This document shows, piece after piece, positions 1 to 8,755 of a stretch of DNA of 64,000 nt (its first letter is position 1; every line of letters begins with the position of its first letter). The translations under genes and the position numbers were made by a program. The notes beneath the pieces were generated by a model. That model saw nothing but the letters and a program-made list of their open reading frames with translations. It had not been told where the DNA came from and made no database searches. Source of the stretch: Algoriphagus hitonicola (lineage in GTDB: Bacteria; Bacteroidota; Bacteroidia; Cytophagales; Cyclobacteriaceae); NCBI RefSeq assembly GCF_900113375.1, contig NZ_FOPC01000001.1, positions 558,001 to 622,000 of the forward strand, read 5' to 3'.

Positions 1-2
1 CG

Positions 3-329
3 GAAAGCCAAGAAGATGCTGCCAAAGGCTGGATGAAATTTTTTGAATTATCAGAAGATTCGGATCGACTTTTTTCGAGACTACCGTTGGAAAAACAACG
101 ATGGGCACTTTTAGCAAGAGCGTTGATCAAGCAGCCCGCATTGTTGGTCTTGGATGAGGCTTCTCAGGGAATGGATACCATTCAGCGTCAGCTTTTCAAA
201 GATACGGTGACCAAGGTCTGCGAACGCTATTCTCCGGCTTTGATTTTTGTCAGTCACTATGAGGAAGATGTACCTGAGGTAATTGACAGGATTATAAAGT
301 TGAAGGAAGGTCAGGCTTCCTTAGTTTAG
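3..329 (+). CDS. ABC transporter ATP-binding protein, ModF/PhrA-like (3' end only)
   Basis: The reading frame is already open at the first bases, so this is the C-terminal end of a gene that starts before the window. Visible are a degenerate ABC signature (SRLPLEKQRWALLARAL), Walker B (LLVLDEAS), the D-loop (QGMD) and the H-loop (FVSHYEED). The 'SHYEEDVPE' ending resembles ModF/PhrA-type tandem ATPases rather than ordinary importers; such proteins usually lack a dedicated permease. The signature has SRLP where LSGG is usual, which fits that divergent subgroup. An ATG at 33 is internal to the domain and unlikely to be the start. The ABC ATPase call is firm; the subfamily is inferred from the last 40 residues. 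Confidence 0.8.
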   Translation, partial: ESQEDAAKGWMKFFELSEDSDRLFSRLPLEKQRWALLARALIKQPALLVLDEASQGMDTIQRQLFKDTVTKVCERYSPALIFVSHYEEDVPEVIDRIIKLKEGQASLV

Positions 330-531
330 GATGGAAGTGGGTGGATTTTTTAATCAATTTTTGAAAAATCTAGTTCATTATCCAATGGATAGATTCAGAT
401 AAGCTAGGATTATCCTTCACAGAAGATCAAATAATTTTAAATAGTGGATTAGAACCATTCAACCGATTATCAAATCAGATTAAAAAGAAAAACTTAAATT
501 TGAAATCTTTCAAATCTCAAACCTTTAGCGC
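330..531. other. AT-rich intergenic spacer
   Basis: About 200 AT-rich bases between the ABC ATPase gene and the membrane protein gene at 532. A short interrupted palindrome (ATCCA-a-TGGAT) lies near 381-391. I see no convincing small gene or RNA. The promoter of the downstream gene is presumably here, but no clear TAnnTTTG element stands out. Confidence 0.4.
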
Positions 532-2616
532 ATGACTTTTCCTCAGTTGGTTGAGAAAGTAAATATATTAGATAATTTAGGCTCACCACAGGGGGTGGTC
601 TGGTTGATCGATCAAATTCGTCCACCGAAGAATAAGCTGGAATTAGCTGAGGAAAATCTGGCAGCCTTGATTTTGGATATCCGGAATCATCCAGCCGAAA
701 AAGACAGATTCAAGGCTTACCTCAGAACATTTATTTCATCCAGACAAATTGTCCAGCTATTTACAGATTCGGGAATTCAGACGGGAAAGGGATTTTTTAC
801 AGAAGCTTTTGATCGGATAAATTCCTGGTTTTTGCCGAGACTCTATGGGGAAACAGATCACACGGAGACATTTAATGAGATTTTTCATCAAAGTTGGGAT
901 TATAAGTGGGTAGAGAAAATATCCCGTGAAGCTTGGGCAACCTTATTTAAAGAATTTGATCTGGTAGAATTAGAGCGTCTAGACTTGGATTCGAGATTGA
1001 CCACCCATCTTTTAAACAGTATTCTGGTTGTTTCACAGCGGGTGGCGGCCATGGGTTTAGAGCCTGAGATTTTGGCCAAATTACCGGAATTGGAAGAGTT
1101 CGATTCGCCTTTTGTGATTCAAAACAAGGAAATCTTCGATTACCTGGATGCCTACCAAACCCAAAAGGATTTTGACCGGACCAATAAAAACGCGGATTAC
1201 AAGCAGATTTTGGTGATGCTCAGTCAATGTGCAGATTACGTAAACTTGATCCGGAAAAATAAGCGAAGGTTTGGGGCAGATATCAGCTTGACTTATTTGC
1301 TGAATCGAATCAATCAAAATATCAACCGCCTACGAACTTTGATGAAACTGGCGGTACAGATTAAGGAGGCTGAGGATTTTGAGTCTGAAATTGAATTATT
1401 AAAGACCTTAGTCTATTCTGAAAACAAGAAAAATTCGCTTCAGGATCATTTTGATACCAATGTCCGATTACTGGCTTTTCAGGTAACCGAACACGCTGGA
1501 AGAACAGGGGAGCATTATATTGCCAATACGGGTTCAGAATGGTTCAAAATGCTTTTCAAAGCCATGGGCGGTGGCTTAATCGTAGGGTTTTTATCCATCT
1601 TCAAAGTTTTCATCTATTACATGAAGGCGTCGCCCTTTGGAGAGGCATTTTTGTACAGCATGAATTATTCCTTGGGTTTTATCGGGATTCATGTTTCCCA
1701 TTCGACTTTGGCTACCAAGCAGCCTGCCATGACCGCCTCTAAATTAGCAGCTGCCCTGGATGAAGTGACCAAACCTAAAGATAAGGCGATCGAAAATCTG
1801 GCGGAAGTAATTTTGAGGCTTTCCAGAAGTCAGTTTATTGCCTTTGTGGGGAATGTGGTTATCGCCTTTCCAGTAGCCTTTCTTGTGGCCTTTGGCTACC
1901 ATTGGTACACGGGTGAGCATGTGGCGGGTCCGGACAAGGCGATGACTCTCATCAATGAATTACACCCATTTAACAGTTATGCGATTTTTCACGCAGGGAT
2001 TGCAGGCGTTTTCTTGTTTTTATCCGGAATGATTTCGGGATATTATGACAATAAAAGTGTGTATAACAAAATTCCCCAACGCCTACAGCAGCACAAGTTG
2101 CTAGTGAAACTTTTTGGAAAAACCCGGATGGTCAATTTTGGGAATTACATCGATCAAAATCTCGGGAGTTTGATGGGGAATTTCTTTCTCGGGATATTCT
2201 TAGGTTCTACGGGGACGATAGGATACATTTTAGGATTGCCCTTGGATATCCGTCACATTACTTTCTCCTCGGGAAATTTTGGATTGGCTGTAGCTTCGAT
2301 CGGCGACCGACTTAACGATTATCAAGTTTTCATGTCCATATTGGGAATATTCTTTATCGGATTGATGAATTTTCTGGTCAGTTTTTCACTTGCCATTTTT
2401 GTGGCGATCAAGTCTAGGGGAGTGAATTTTAAAGAAACCCGAAAGCTCATCCGAACGATTTTCGTGTGGTTTTTATATCGTCCTGCTGAGTTTTTCTTTC
2501 CACCCCGTACGAGCAAGCTCAAAAAGACCAATGAAATTGAGATTTTGGAAAAAGAGACCGAGGAGAGACCTAAACTTAACGATGAAACCGAGAAAGTAAG
2601 ACCAACCAAGGATTAA
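532..2616 (+). CDS. Polytopic membrane protein of the 'site-specific recombinase' family (PF10136)
   Basis: A 694-residue protein resembling the family annotated as Gcr-type 'site-specific recombinase'. The first ~320 residues are soluble and helical. From about residue 340 onward there are several hydrophobic segments, around 350-370, 435-455, 485-505, 545-570 and 600-630, followed by a charged tail rich in Glu and Lys. No Ser or Tyr recombinase signature (RxxRY or an N-terminal catalytic Ser) is visible, so the family name is probably historical and a role in the inner membrane is more likely. The gene starts at an ATG after an AT-rich leader. It converges on the alcohol dehydrogenase gene, with only 25 bp between the stop codons. 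Family assignment is fairly sure; function is unknown. Confidence 0.72.
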   Translation: MTFPQLVEKVNILDNLGSPQGVVWLIDQIRPPKNKLELAEENLAALILDIRNHPAEKDRFKAYLRTFISSRQIVQLFTDSGIQTGKGFFTEAFDRINSWFLPRLYGETDHTETFNEIFHQSWDYKWVEKISREAWATLFKEFDLVELERLDLDSRLTTHLLNSILVVSQRVAAMGLEPEILAKLPELEEFDSPFVIQNKEIFDYLDAYQTQKDFDRTNKNADYKQILVMLSQCADYVNLIRKNKRRFGADISLTYLLNRINQNINRLRTLMKLAVQIKEAEDFESEIELLKTLVYSENKKNSLQDHFDTNVRLLAFQVTEHAGRTGEHYIANTGSEWFKMLFKAMGGGLIVGFLSIFKVFIYYMKASPFGEAFLYSMNYSLGFIGIHVSHSTLATKQPAMTASKLAAALDEVTKPKDKAIENLAEVILRLSRSQFIAFVGNVVIAFPVAFLVAFGYHWYTGEHVAGPDKAMTLINELHPFNSYAIFHAGIAGVFLFLSGMISGYYDNKSVYNKIPQRLQQHKLLVKLFGKTRMVNFGNYIDQNLGSLMGNFFLGIFLGSTGTIGYILGLPLDIRHITFSSGNFGLAVASIGDRLNDYQVFMSILGIFFIGLMNFLVSFSLAIFVAIKSRGVNFKETRKLIRTIFVWFLYRPAEFFFPPRTSKLKKTNEIEILEKETEERPKLNDETEKVRPTKD

Positions 2617-2641
2617 TCAATTACACCGGGGTTATTGATTT
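2614..2641. terminator. Possible bidirectional terminator between convergent genes
   Basis: A 7-bp inverted repeat (AATCAAT at 2615-2621 and ATTGATT at 2634-2640) with a GC-containing loop is followed by T-rich sequence on the plus strand. It occupies the whole gap between two convergent stop codons. The stem is AT-rich and weak. Confidence 0.35.
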
Positions 2642-3682
2642 TTAAAATTGGTTAATTATAGTAATTCCTTCATTTTCGAAGCGGTTCATTGCGGGCAGTT
2701 CTTGACAGGCATCAGAAAGTGAAATTGCCTGGCCAATAAGCTTTTCGGGCTTTAATTTCCCCAGTTTGATCATTTCCATCATCTCTGGATATCTCCAAGC
2801 CTGCATGCCGTGACTGCCGAGAATTTCCAGCTCTTTTGCAATTACCAAATTCATCGGCATCGGACTGTCTTTTTCACGATCCAACAGTAGTCCTACCTGA
2901 ATGTGTTTTCCTCTTTTTCGAAGGGAAGAAACTGATTGGTACGCCACTCGACTATTTCCCAAGGCGTCTAAGGAAACGTGAACTCCTCCTTTGGTCAGTT
3001 CCAAAATCGCTGCTGCTACCTCTGTATTTTCTTTTGAATTGATCAAAAAATCAGCTCCCAGGGATTTCGCTAAATCCAATTGTTTTGCTGAAATATCTAT
3101 TCCGATGACATTTGCGCCTGCGGCTTTGGTAATCATAATTGCCGAGAGCCCGACTCCCCCGCAGCCAAATACAGCTACCCATTGACCAGCAGAAACTTTC
3201 CCTTGATCCACTACCGCCCGAAAAGAAGTGGCAAAGCGACAACCCAAACTCGCCGCGGTATCAAAGTTCATTTCCTCTGGCAATGCCACCAAATTACTGT
3301 CGGCTCTGTTGATTTTGACGAATTCGGCAAAAGATCCCCAATGTGTGAAGCCCGGTTGAGATTGATCGTCACAGATTTGCTGATTTCCCGAGTGACAAGT
3401 TGGGCAAACCCCGCAGGCGCAGACAAAAGGAACGGTCACCCGATCTCCCACCCGCCATTTTTTCACATGCGAACCGACTTCCGAAACAATTCCCGCAAAC
3501 TCATGTCCTGGCACATGGGGAAGCTGAATATCCGCATCGTGTCCCATCCATCCGTGCCAATCCGACCGACAAAGCCCAGTGGCCTTGACGGCGATGATCA
3601 CACCATCTGGATCGGGAGTGGGGTCGGGGACAGTTTGAATGCTGGGAAGTGTTTGAAACTGCTCGTAAATCAGTGCTTTCAT
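2642..3682 (-). CDS. Zinc-dependent alcohol dehydrogenase family protein
   Basis: A medium-chain dehydrogenase/reductase of about 346 residues. The N-terminal GroES-like domain holds the catalytic-zinc set: Cys in [10 protein letters not shown], His-Glu in PGHEFAG and Cys in ASLGCRFAT. The four-cysteine structural-zinc loop ([17 protein letters not shown]) follows. The Rossmann domain shows [14 protein letters not shown], then an acidic residue in VIGIDIS, which favours NAD over NADP. It would oxidise an alcohol or polyol in the cytosol; the substrate cannot be told. Two ATG codons are available, at 3697 and 3682. I chose 3682 because family members start with MKAL; the longer form adds only five residues. 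It is divergent from the MazG-like gene. Confidence 0.88.
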   Translation of the reverse strand: MKALIYEQFQTLPSIQTVPDPTPDPDGVIIAVKATGLCRSDWHGWMGHDADIQLPHVPGHEFAGIVSEVGSHVKKWRVGDRVTVPFVCACGVCPTCHSGNQQICDDQSQPGFTHWGSFAEFVKINRADSNLVALPEEMNFDTAASLGCRFATSFRAVVDQGKVSAGQWVAVFGCGGVGLSAIMITKAAGANVIGIDISAKQLDLAKSLGADFLINSKENTEVAAAILELTKGGVHVSLDALGNSRVAYQSVSSLRKRGKHIQVGLLLDREKDSPMPMNLVIAKELEILGSHGMQAWRYPEMMEMIKLGKLKPEKLIGQAISLSDACQELPAMNRFENEGITIINQF

Positions 3683-3759
3683 TGGGTTAATTTTCATGAA
3701 AAATACCGATTCCCTTCCACTTTTTCTTGCTTACTTGTACTTAAATTAGATTGGATTTT

Positions 3760-4107
3760 ATGAAAAATGATAAGGAAGAACTGACGCTATCAAAAGCTCA
3801 AGAACAGGTGGATCACTGGATCAAAACGGTGGGTGTCCGATATTTTAATGAATTGACGAATATGACGATTTTGATGGAGGAAGTCGGAGAGTTGGCACGA
3901 CTGATGTCACGCACTTATGGAGAGCAATCTTTTAAGGAGACCGATAAGGGGAAGGAGCTAGGAGATGAAATGGCTGATATTTTATGGGTTTTGATTTGTT
4001 TGGCCAATCAAACTGGAGTGGATTTGACCGCGGCATTTCACAAAAATCTGGAAAAGAAAAATATTCGAGATGCTACCAGACATCAGGACAATGAAAAACT
4101 AAAATAA
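3760..4107 (+). CDS. MazG-like nucleotide pyrophosphohydrolase
   Basis: A small all-alpha NTP pyrophosphatase of 115 residues. It shows the metal-binding EExxE motif (MEEVGELARLMSRTYGE) and the second acidic motif ExxDE-type (KELGDEMADILWVLICLANQ), as in MazG/dUTPase-like proteins that hydrolyse non-canonical NTPs to NMP and PPi. The length fits single-domain MazG-like house-cleaning enzymes. A TTG at 3751 lies in frame upstream, but the ATG at 3760 gives the usual N-terminus. It is followed at once by a strong hairpin terminator and converges on the M81 gene. Confidence 0.85.
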   Translation: MKNDKEELTLSKAQEQVDHWIKTVGVRYFNELTNMTILMEEVGELARLMSRTYGEQSFKETDKGKELGDEMADILWVLICLANQTGVDLTAAFHKNLEKKNIRDATRHQDNEKLK

Positions 4108-4144
4108 AAAGGCTGTCTCATAACTGATCATGAGACAGCCTTTT
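4107..4144. terminator. Strong bidirectional rho-independent terminator
   Basis: A 13-bp stem, AAGGCTGTCTCAT at 4109-4121 pairing with ATGAGACAGCCTT at 4130-4142, has an 8-nt loop. It is preceded by a run of A and followed by a run of T, so it can act in both directions. It sits exactly between the convergent MazG-like and M81 genes. Confidence 0.92.
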
Positions 4145-4146
4145 GA

Positions 4147-5691
4147 TTATAAATTACTAGAAGCCTTGATCCATCTCACAGACAAATCCGGGTCTTCCAT
4201 ATCCGGATCTAGTGGAAACATCGGCCGCTGAATACGCTGATAACCCAATCGCTCCAAATCCTGATCCACACCTCCCGGAGTCAAAGCCATAATCCAGTCT
4301 CCTCGGAGATCATATAACTCAGGAACCAAATAACCGATTTTGACCACTAAAATGTCGGTCTCCCGTGGATTCAAACCTAAATTGGTGAAGTCACTTTCAT
4401 GGTGATATGGTTTTCGTTTTTCTGTGACGATTACCTTGATCGAACCCACTTGGACCACAGCCTCAGTTTTGGCATCATCATCGCCTTCTTCAAGCGAAAG
4501 TAATTTTCCTTTCAGTTCTATTGGTGGTGCAAATCGATCGTCAACCATCGCTCCGACCATTCCCGAAATCTCTGCTCCAATTTCGGCATTTTTGGCCTTC
4601 TCAATCAAATCAGGCCCGGGAATCGAAGCGTAGATTAATTCGGGTCCACTTTCAGTTTTGAATTCAGATCTTTTTAAAAGTTCAGTCAAGGTCCAGGTGA
4701 CATCTCCCGCACCACCGGCCGTAGGGTTATCCCCCATGTCGGAAATTACGAAAGGCTTATTTTCACTTTTTAAAGCCATTTCCAGACTTTCATCCAAATA
4801 AGCCACAGGCGCCACAAACTCAAATTCATTTCTCACGTCCCAGAAACTTTTTGCCAAATATTCGGCACTTTCTTTCACCTGATTTTCATCGTCACCAGTG
4901 ACCATCACGACTGCATGATTTCGAGGTTCGTCAGCCCAAGCATAACCAATCCAGATTGCTGCATCGATTACGCCATCTTTTTTGGTTTCGGGATTCACTT
5001 TAGCATAAAGTGATTTTCCTGGTTCGATCCGTGTACTGGTTTTTTCTCCCGGGAGAAGGATTGGAACAGGGATCCAGGCTTTGTAGGCAGGTTTTCCTTT
5101 GCCTGATTCCAGTCGGTCCAATAGATTTTCGACCGCCCGCTGCTTGGACTGCAAAGCATCTTCGTGGGGAGCCATTCGATAGCAAGTGATCAGGTCGGTA
5201 TGTTCTGCCAAGGTTTGAGATACATTGCCGTGTAAATCCATGGAAGTGGAGATGATCGTTTCTGTTCCGATTACTTCTCTTACTTTTTGGATAAAATCAC
5301 CTTCGGGATCATCTAATCCTTCCACACTCATCGCTCCATGAATGTCAAAGAAAAGCCCATCGTAGGGAAGATTTTCTTTCAGTAATTCCAAGGTTACGTT
5401 GACCAAAGAATCGTAGGCTTCCCGAGTGACCATTCCTCCTGGAATCGCATGTCCGCGTAAGGTCGGAAACCATTCTGCACGTGATCGGTTTTCAGAGCTG
5501 TCAGCTAAAAAAGGATAGTAATTAAATACGTCTTGACCGATTCTGGCTTTAAAGGATTCTGCCGTAGATCGGGCTGGAGAAAAGGTGCTGGATTCGATGG
5601 CCAAGCCTGCTATGGCAATTCTGGGAAGGTTCTTTTCTTGGTTACAGGAAGAAAGGATCAAGATCAGGAAAATTCCTAGGTAGGTTTTCAT
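4147..5691 (-). CDS. M81 family (MlrC-like) metallopeptidase, predicted lipoprotein
   Basis: A 514-residue protein with a lipoprotein signal (hydrophobic stretch then ILSSC, Cys about residue 16). The MlrC N-terminal domain follows, with the zinc-site motifs FFDIHGAM, SMDLHGN and APHED, then the MlrC C-terminal domain containing ISDMGDNPTAGGAGD. MlrC of Sphingomonas hydrolyses linearised microcystin fragments, but most bacterial M81 members act on unknown peptides or amides, so the substrate here is open. The lipobox suggests an enzyme anchored in the cell envelope facing the periplasm. It is a single gene, with the strong terminator directly behind it and comB 60 bp upstream on the same strand. 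Confidence 0.85.
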   Translation of the reverse strand: MKTYLGIFLILILSSCNQEKNLPRIAIAGLAIESSTFSPARSTAESFKARIGQDVFNYYPFLADSSENRSRAEWFPTLRGHAIPGGMVTREAYDSLVNVTLELLKENLPYDGLFFDIHGAMSVEGLDDPEGDFIQKVREVIGTETIISTSMDLHGNVSQTLAEHTDLITCYRMAPHEDALQSKQRAVENLLDRLESGKGKPAYKAWIPVPILLPGEKTSTRIEPGKSLYAKVNPETKKDGVIDAAIWIGYAWADEPRNHAVVMVTGDDENQVKESAEYLAKSFWDVRNEFEFVAPVAYLDESLEMALKSENKPFVISDMGDNPTAGGAGDVTWTLTELLKRSEFKTESGPELIYASIPGPDLIEKAKNAEIGAEISGMVGAMVDDRFAPPIELKGKLLSLEEGDDDAKTEAVVQVGSIKVIVTEKRKPYHHESDFTNLGLNPRETDILVVKIGYLVPELYDLRGDWIMALTPGGVDQDLERLGYQRIQRPMFPLDPDMEDPDLSVRWIKASSNL

Positions 5692-5751
5692 AATGTGGGC
5701 TATGTATTGAAAACTGAAATTAGGAGCAATTTTCGAAATCTTTGATAAAAA

Positions 5752-6465
5752 TCAAGGTTTAATAACTGCCTTCACTTTTTCATTCTCTACTTTGCCCACA
5801 ATATCATACAAGTCCAAGGTCAGGCAAAAATCAATATCTGCTTCGATTCCATGATTTTGGAGTCTTTTGGCATGAGATGCTTGCCCTAAATATCCTTTGA
5901 GTTGATGACCTTCTTTTTCAAAAAGTGATTTCATCGCCAAGGCCCCATCCTCATCAGCTTCATGGCTTGATTCCAAAGACTTGACCAAGGCGCCTGCATA
6001 GAGTGAATCCTCCAAATTGAATCGACCTTTCCATCCCGCGCAGTGAATGAGCACATCCTTTCTATGCTTTTGTATGTAGGCGATAGTGGCCGATAAATTG
6101 GGGAAAGCGCCAATCAAAATTTCGTCTGCGTTGGCTGATTTGGAAATGGCCAAAGTTCCGTTGGTCGTGGTCATCGCCAATTTTTGACCTGAATACTCAT
6201 TTTTTATAAAAGCCACAGGAGAATTTCCCAAGTCAAATCCGGATACTGTTTGCCCGTTTCGTTCACCGCCAATTAGAAAGCCTTGACTTTTCATCCTTCT
6301 ACATTCTTCCAGATCGGCAAATGTGCTGATTTCTTCTATTCCGTTGGCTAAAGCCGCAACCATCGTAGTGGTAGCTCGAAAAATATCAACTACCACCACG
6401 ATTTTACCTTGTAATTCATGCAAATGAATCAATTCCGGACTAAAGCAAACTTCTATTTTGTTCAT
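5752..6465 (-). CDS. comB: 2-phosphosulfolactate phosphatase family protein (ComB)
   Basis: A 237-residue protein matching the ComB family throughout. It has an early [12 protein letters not shown] segment, then IGGERNG, GNSP, TTTNGT and the glycine/acidic stretch [13 protein letters not shown]. In coenzyme M biosynthesis ComB hydrolyses 2-phosphosulfolactate to sulfolactate. Bacteria without coenzyme M also carry the family, where the true substrate is uncertain. The start ATG overlaps the gcvT stop as ATGA, so the two genes are probably translated in a coupled way from one message. Family assignment is firm; the physiological role in this organism is not known. Confidence 0.85.
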   Translation of the reverse strand: MNKIEVCFSPELIHLHELQGKIVVVVDIFRATTTMVAALANGIEEISTFADLEECRRMKSQGFLIGGERNGQTVSGFDLGNSPVAFIKNEYSGQKLAMTTTNGTLAISKSANADEILIGAFPNLSATIAYIQKHRKDVLIHCAGWKGRFNLEDSLYAGALVKSLESSHEADEDGALAMKSLFEKEGHQLKGYLGQASHAKRLQNHGIEADIDFCLTLDLYDIVGKVENEKVKAVIKP

Positions 6466-7556
6466 CGGTTGAAAAGCGGCAATTTTTCGACTTGGGCTTT
6501 CAGGTTTTTATTTCTGACTTGGATATAAATCGCCGTTCCAGGCTTGCTGAATTCGGTTTTGACGTATCCAAGGCCAATCCCCACACCCATGGATGGAGAC
6601 TGAGTCCCGGAGGTGACTTCCCCGATGTCATTACCTTCAGCATCGACGATCGGATAATGTCCTCTTGGAATACCGCGCTCCTGCATGATAAATCCGACTA
6701 ATTTTCTGGAAACACCTTCTTCCCTTTGCTTTTTCAGGGCTTCGGAATTGATAAAATCCTTGGTGAATTTGGTGATCCAACCCAATCCGGCTTCGATAGG
6801 AGAGGTTTCGTCAGTAATGTCATTCCCATAAAGGCAATAGCCCATTTCCATTCTCAGGGTATCTCTTGCGCCCAAACCAATCGGCTTGATATCAAAATCT
6901 TTTCCTGCTTCGAAAATCGCATTCCAGACCTTTTCTGCATCTGCATTTTTCATATAAATCTCAAAACCACCTGCACCGGTGTAGCCTGTTCCTGAGATGA
7001 TTACATCCTGGACTCCCGCGAATTCTCCCACCGTAAAGTGATAGAATTTTACTTCCGAAAGGTTGACAGGAGTCAGCGATTGCACGGCTTCGATGGCTTT
7101 GGGACCCTGCACGGCAAAAAGGCAAAACTCATCAGATGCATTTCGTAGTTTGGCGCCCATGGTATTGTGCTGATTGATCCAAGCCCAGTCTTTGTCTATG
7201 TTTGAAGCATTGACGACAAGCATGTATTTTTCTTCTTCGAATTTGTAAACGATCAAATCGTCTACGATTCCGCCCTTTTCATTGGGAAAACAGGAATATT
7301 GGGCCTGCCCGATGACAAGTTTTGAAGCATCATTGGAGGTCACTTTTTGGATTAAAGCCAAAGCCTGCGGACCTTCTACAAAAAACTCACCCATGTGGGA
7401 AACATCAAAAACCCCGACACCATTTCTGACGCAAAGGTGCTCTTCATTGTCCGAGCTGTAGCGTACAGGCATATTGTAGCCCGCAAAAGGGACCATTTTG
7501 CCACTTAAAGCGACATGAATATCATTTAGAGGAATATTTTTAATAGGGGTTTCCAT
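6462..7556 (-). CDS. gcvT: Glycine cleavage system aminomethyltransferase (T protein)
   Basis: A 364-residue T protein that transfers the methylene group from the aminomethyl-lipoyl H protein to tetrahydrofolate, releasing ammonia. Family landmarks include the N-terminal [13 protein letters not shown] and [10 protein letters not shown] segments with the folate-contacting Asp region, [22 protein letters not shown], and the C-terminal [10 protein letters not shown] and [10 protein letters not shown] blocks. Length is normal. The other glycine cleavage genes are not in the window. gcvT is the promoter-proximal gene of a two-gene unit with comB, joined by an ATGA overlap. Confidence 0.95.
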   Translation of the reverse strand: METPIKNIPLNDIHVALSGKMVPFAGYNMPVRYSSDNEEHLCVRNGVGVFDVSHMGEFFVEGPQALALIQKVTSNDASKLVIGQAQYSCFPNEKGGIVDDLIVYKFEEEKYMLVVNASNIDKDWAWINQHNTMGAKLRNASDEFCLFAVQGPKAIEAVQSLTPVNLSEVKFYHFTVGEFAGVQDVIISGTGYTGAGGFEIYMKNADAEKVWNAIFEAGKDFDIKPIGLGARDTLRMEMGYCLYGNDITDETSPIEAGLGWITKFTKDFINSEALKKQREEGVSRKLVGFIMQERGIPRGHYPIVDAEGNDIGEVTSGTQSPSMGVGIGLGYVKTEFSKPGTAIYIQVRNKNLKAQVEKLPLFNR

Positions 7557-7629
7557 ATTTGGGTTCGTTTTTTATCGCAGGCAAAGGTAAGGAATGGAGC
7601 TAATTTTGAAACAGAGATTTACATAAAAA

Positions 7630-7660
7630 GAAAAGGCAACCCAAAACGGATTGCCTTTGT
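7630..7660 (-). terminator. Rho-independent terminator behind the A-type Fe-S carrier gene
   Basis: An 8-bp stem (AAAGGCAA at 7632-7639, TTGCCTTT at 7651-7658) sits 25 bp beyond the stop of the minus-strand gene at 7684. It is followed, reading minus, by a T-rich stretch. Confidence 0.8.
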
Positions 7661-7683
7661 AATTTCGTAAGAAGAAATATTAC

Positions 7684-8010
7684 TTAAATAGAGAAACTTT
7701 CTCCACAGCCGCAGGTTCGGCTGGCATTTGGATTGACAAATTGAAATCCTTTTCCATTCAGCCCATCCGAAAACTCCAACGTAGTGCCTGCGAGATACAA
7801 TAAGCTTTTTCGATCTACAATAATTTTAACTCCTTTGTCTTCAAAAACATGGTCGCTTTCTACTGTGTTACCATCAAATCCCAAATCATACATCAACCCG
7901 GAGCAGCCGCCACCTTTTACTGAAACGCGGATGTTTTCATGCTCAGCCCGGCCTTCCTCCTTTTTCAATTCCAAAATTCGCTCTTTGGCCTTGTCAGAAA
8001 CGATGATCAT
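7684..8010 (-). CDS. A-type iron-sulfur carrier (IscA/SufA/ErpA family)
   Basis: A 108-residue HesB/IscA-type protein. The three conserved cysteines are present: Cys36 in VKGGGCSGL and Cys100/Cys102 in the C-terminal TCGCGESF. It acts in the cytosol as a carrier that delivers iron-sulfur clusters to apoproteins. Sequence alone does not separate IscA, SufA and ErpA, and no suf or isc genes lie next to it. It is monocistronic with its own terminator and divergent from the epimerase gene. Confidence 0.92.
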   Translation of the reverse strand: MIIVSDKAKERILELKKEEGRAEHENIRVSVKGGGCSGLMYDLGFDGNTVESDHVFEDKGVKIIVDRKSLLYLAGTTLEFSDGLNGKGFQFVNPNASRTCGCGESFSI

Positions 8011-8101
8011 ATATTTTTATCTTTACGTCTAATTAATGATTTCAGATGGGAAACAAACAGCCATCTGAAAAGATTCAGTTACAAATATACGAATTATTAA
8101 C

Positions 8102-8503
8102 ATGAGGAAAATCGAACATATCGGAATTGCTGTTCAGGATTTGGAAGAATCCAATGCTCTTTTTGCCAAACTCCTGGGGAAAACCCATTTTAAAACCGAA
8201 ATTGTGGCAGGTGAGGCAGTGGAAACTTCTTTTTTTCAAGTCGGTGAAACCAAAGTAGAACTGCTTCAGGCTACAAAACCCGAAAGCGCCATCGCTAAGT
8301 ATTTGGAGAAAAAATCCCCCGGTGTGCATCACATTGCCTTTGATGTAGAGGATATCCTAGCGGAGGTGGCACGATTGAAGGACGAAGGGTTTGAAATATT
8401 AAATGAAACGCCAAAGGAAGGAGCCGACAATAAATTAGTCGTATTTTTGCATCCCCGAAGCACCCATGGGGTGTTGGTCGAGTTGTGTCAGGAAAGGAAG
8501 TAG
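8102..8503 (+). CDS. mce: Methylmalonyl-CoA epimerase
   Basis: A 133-residue vicinal-oxygen-chelate protein. Metal ligands expected in the family are visible: His6 in KIEHIGIAV, the Gln/Glu pair in KVELLQ, His76 or His77 in GVHHIAF and Glu127 in GVLVEL. It interconverts the S and R forms of methylmalonyl-CoA in the propionate/succinate pathway, supplying methylmalonyl-CoA mutase. The length matches bacterial epimerases exactly. The mutase genes are not in this window. Confidence 0.93.
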   Translation: MRKIEHIGIAVQDLEESNALFAKLLGKTHFKTEIVAGEAVETSFFQVGETKVELLQATKPESAIAKYLEKKSPGVHHIAFDVEDILAEVARLKDEGFEILNETPKEGADNKLVVFLHPRSTHGVLVELCQERK

Positions 8504-8755
8504 GCAGTATGCAGTAGCAGTTGTCAGTAAGGTCAGCCTGAGCGGAGTCGAAGGCAATTAGGGAATTGCAGAAATCAGAAGTGAGAAAGCTGAAAAGGCT
8601 AAAGTCTGATGTCAGAAAAGTAGGCAGCATTGCCAGCCCGAGGCTTTCTAAGCTCTTGTATTAGTTTGGAGCTTCATACATTACCTTAAACCTTAATTAT
8701 TCGTAGCTCAAAAACCCATTAACTATAAATTCAACAACGAATTACATACTAAGAA
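8504..8755. repeat. Intergenic mosaic with short degenerate repeats
   Basis: The spacer after mce holds tracts that recur elsewhere: AGTAGGCAGTATGCAGTAG near 8501 and GTCAGAAAAGTAGGCAG near 8612 resemble a stretch at 18625-18675. The segment CTGAGCGGAGTCGAAGGC near 8536 has the look of a dispersed GAGCGGAGTCGAAG-type repeat, with a related piece near 62527. I see no gene. thiL's promoter is presumably in the AT-rich last 60 bases. Confidence 0.5.

Noticed and set aside
3182..3763. Long open frame (193 codons) antisense to the alcohol dehydrogenase
   Set aside because: It lies wholly over a well-conserved gene on the other strand and its translation shows no domain or natural composition.
8504..8755. 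Possible TPP riboswitch before thiL
   Set aside because: The conserved CTGAGA and related THI-box sequences are not present; the spacer is degenerate repeat material.
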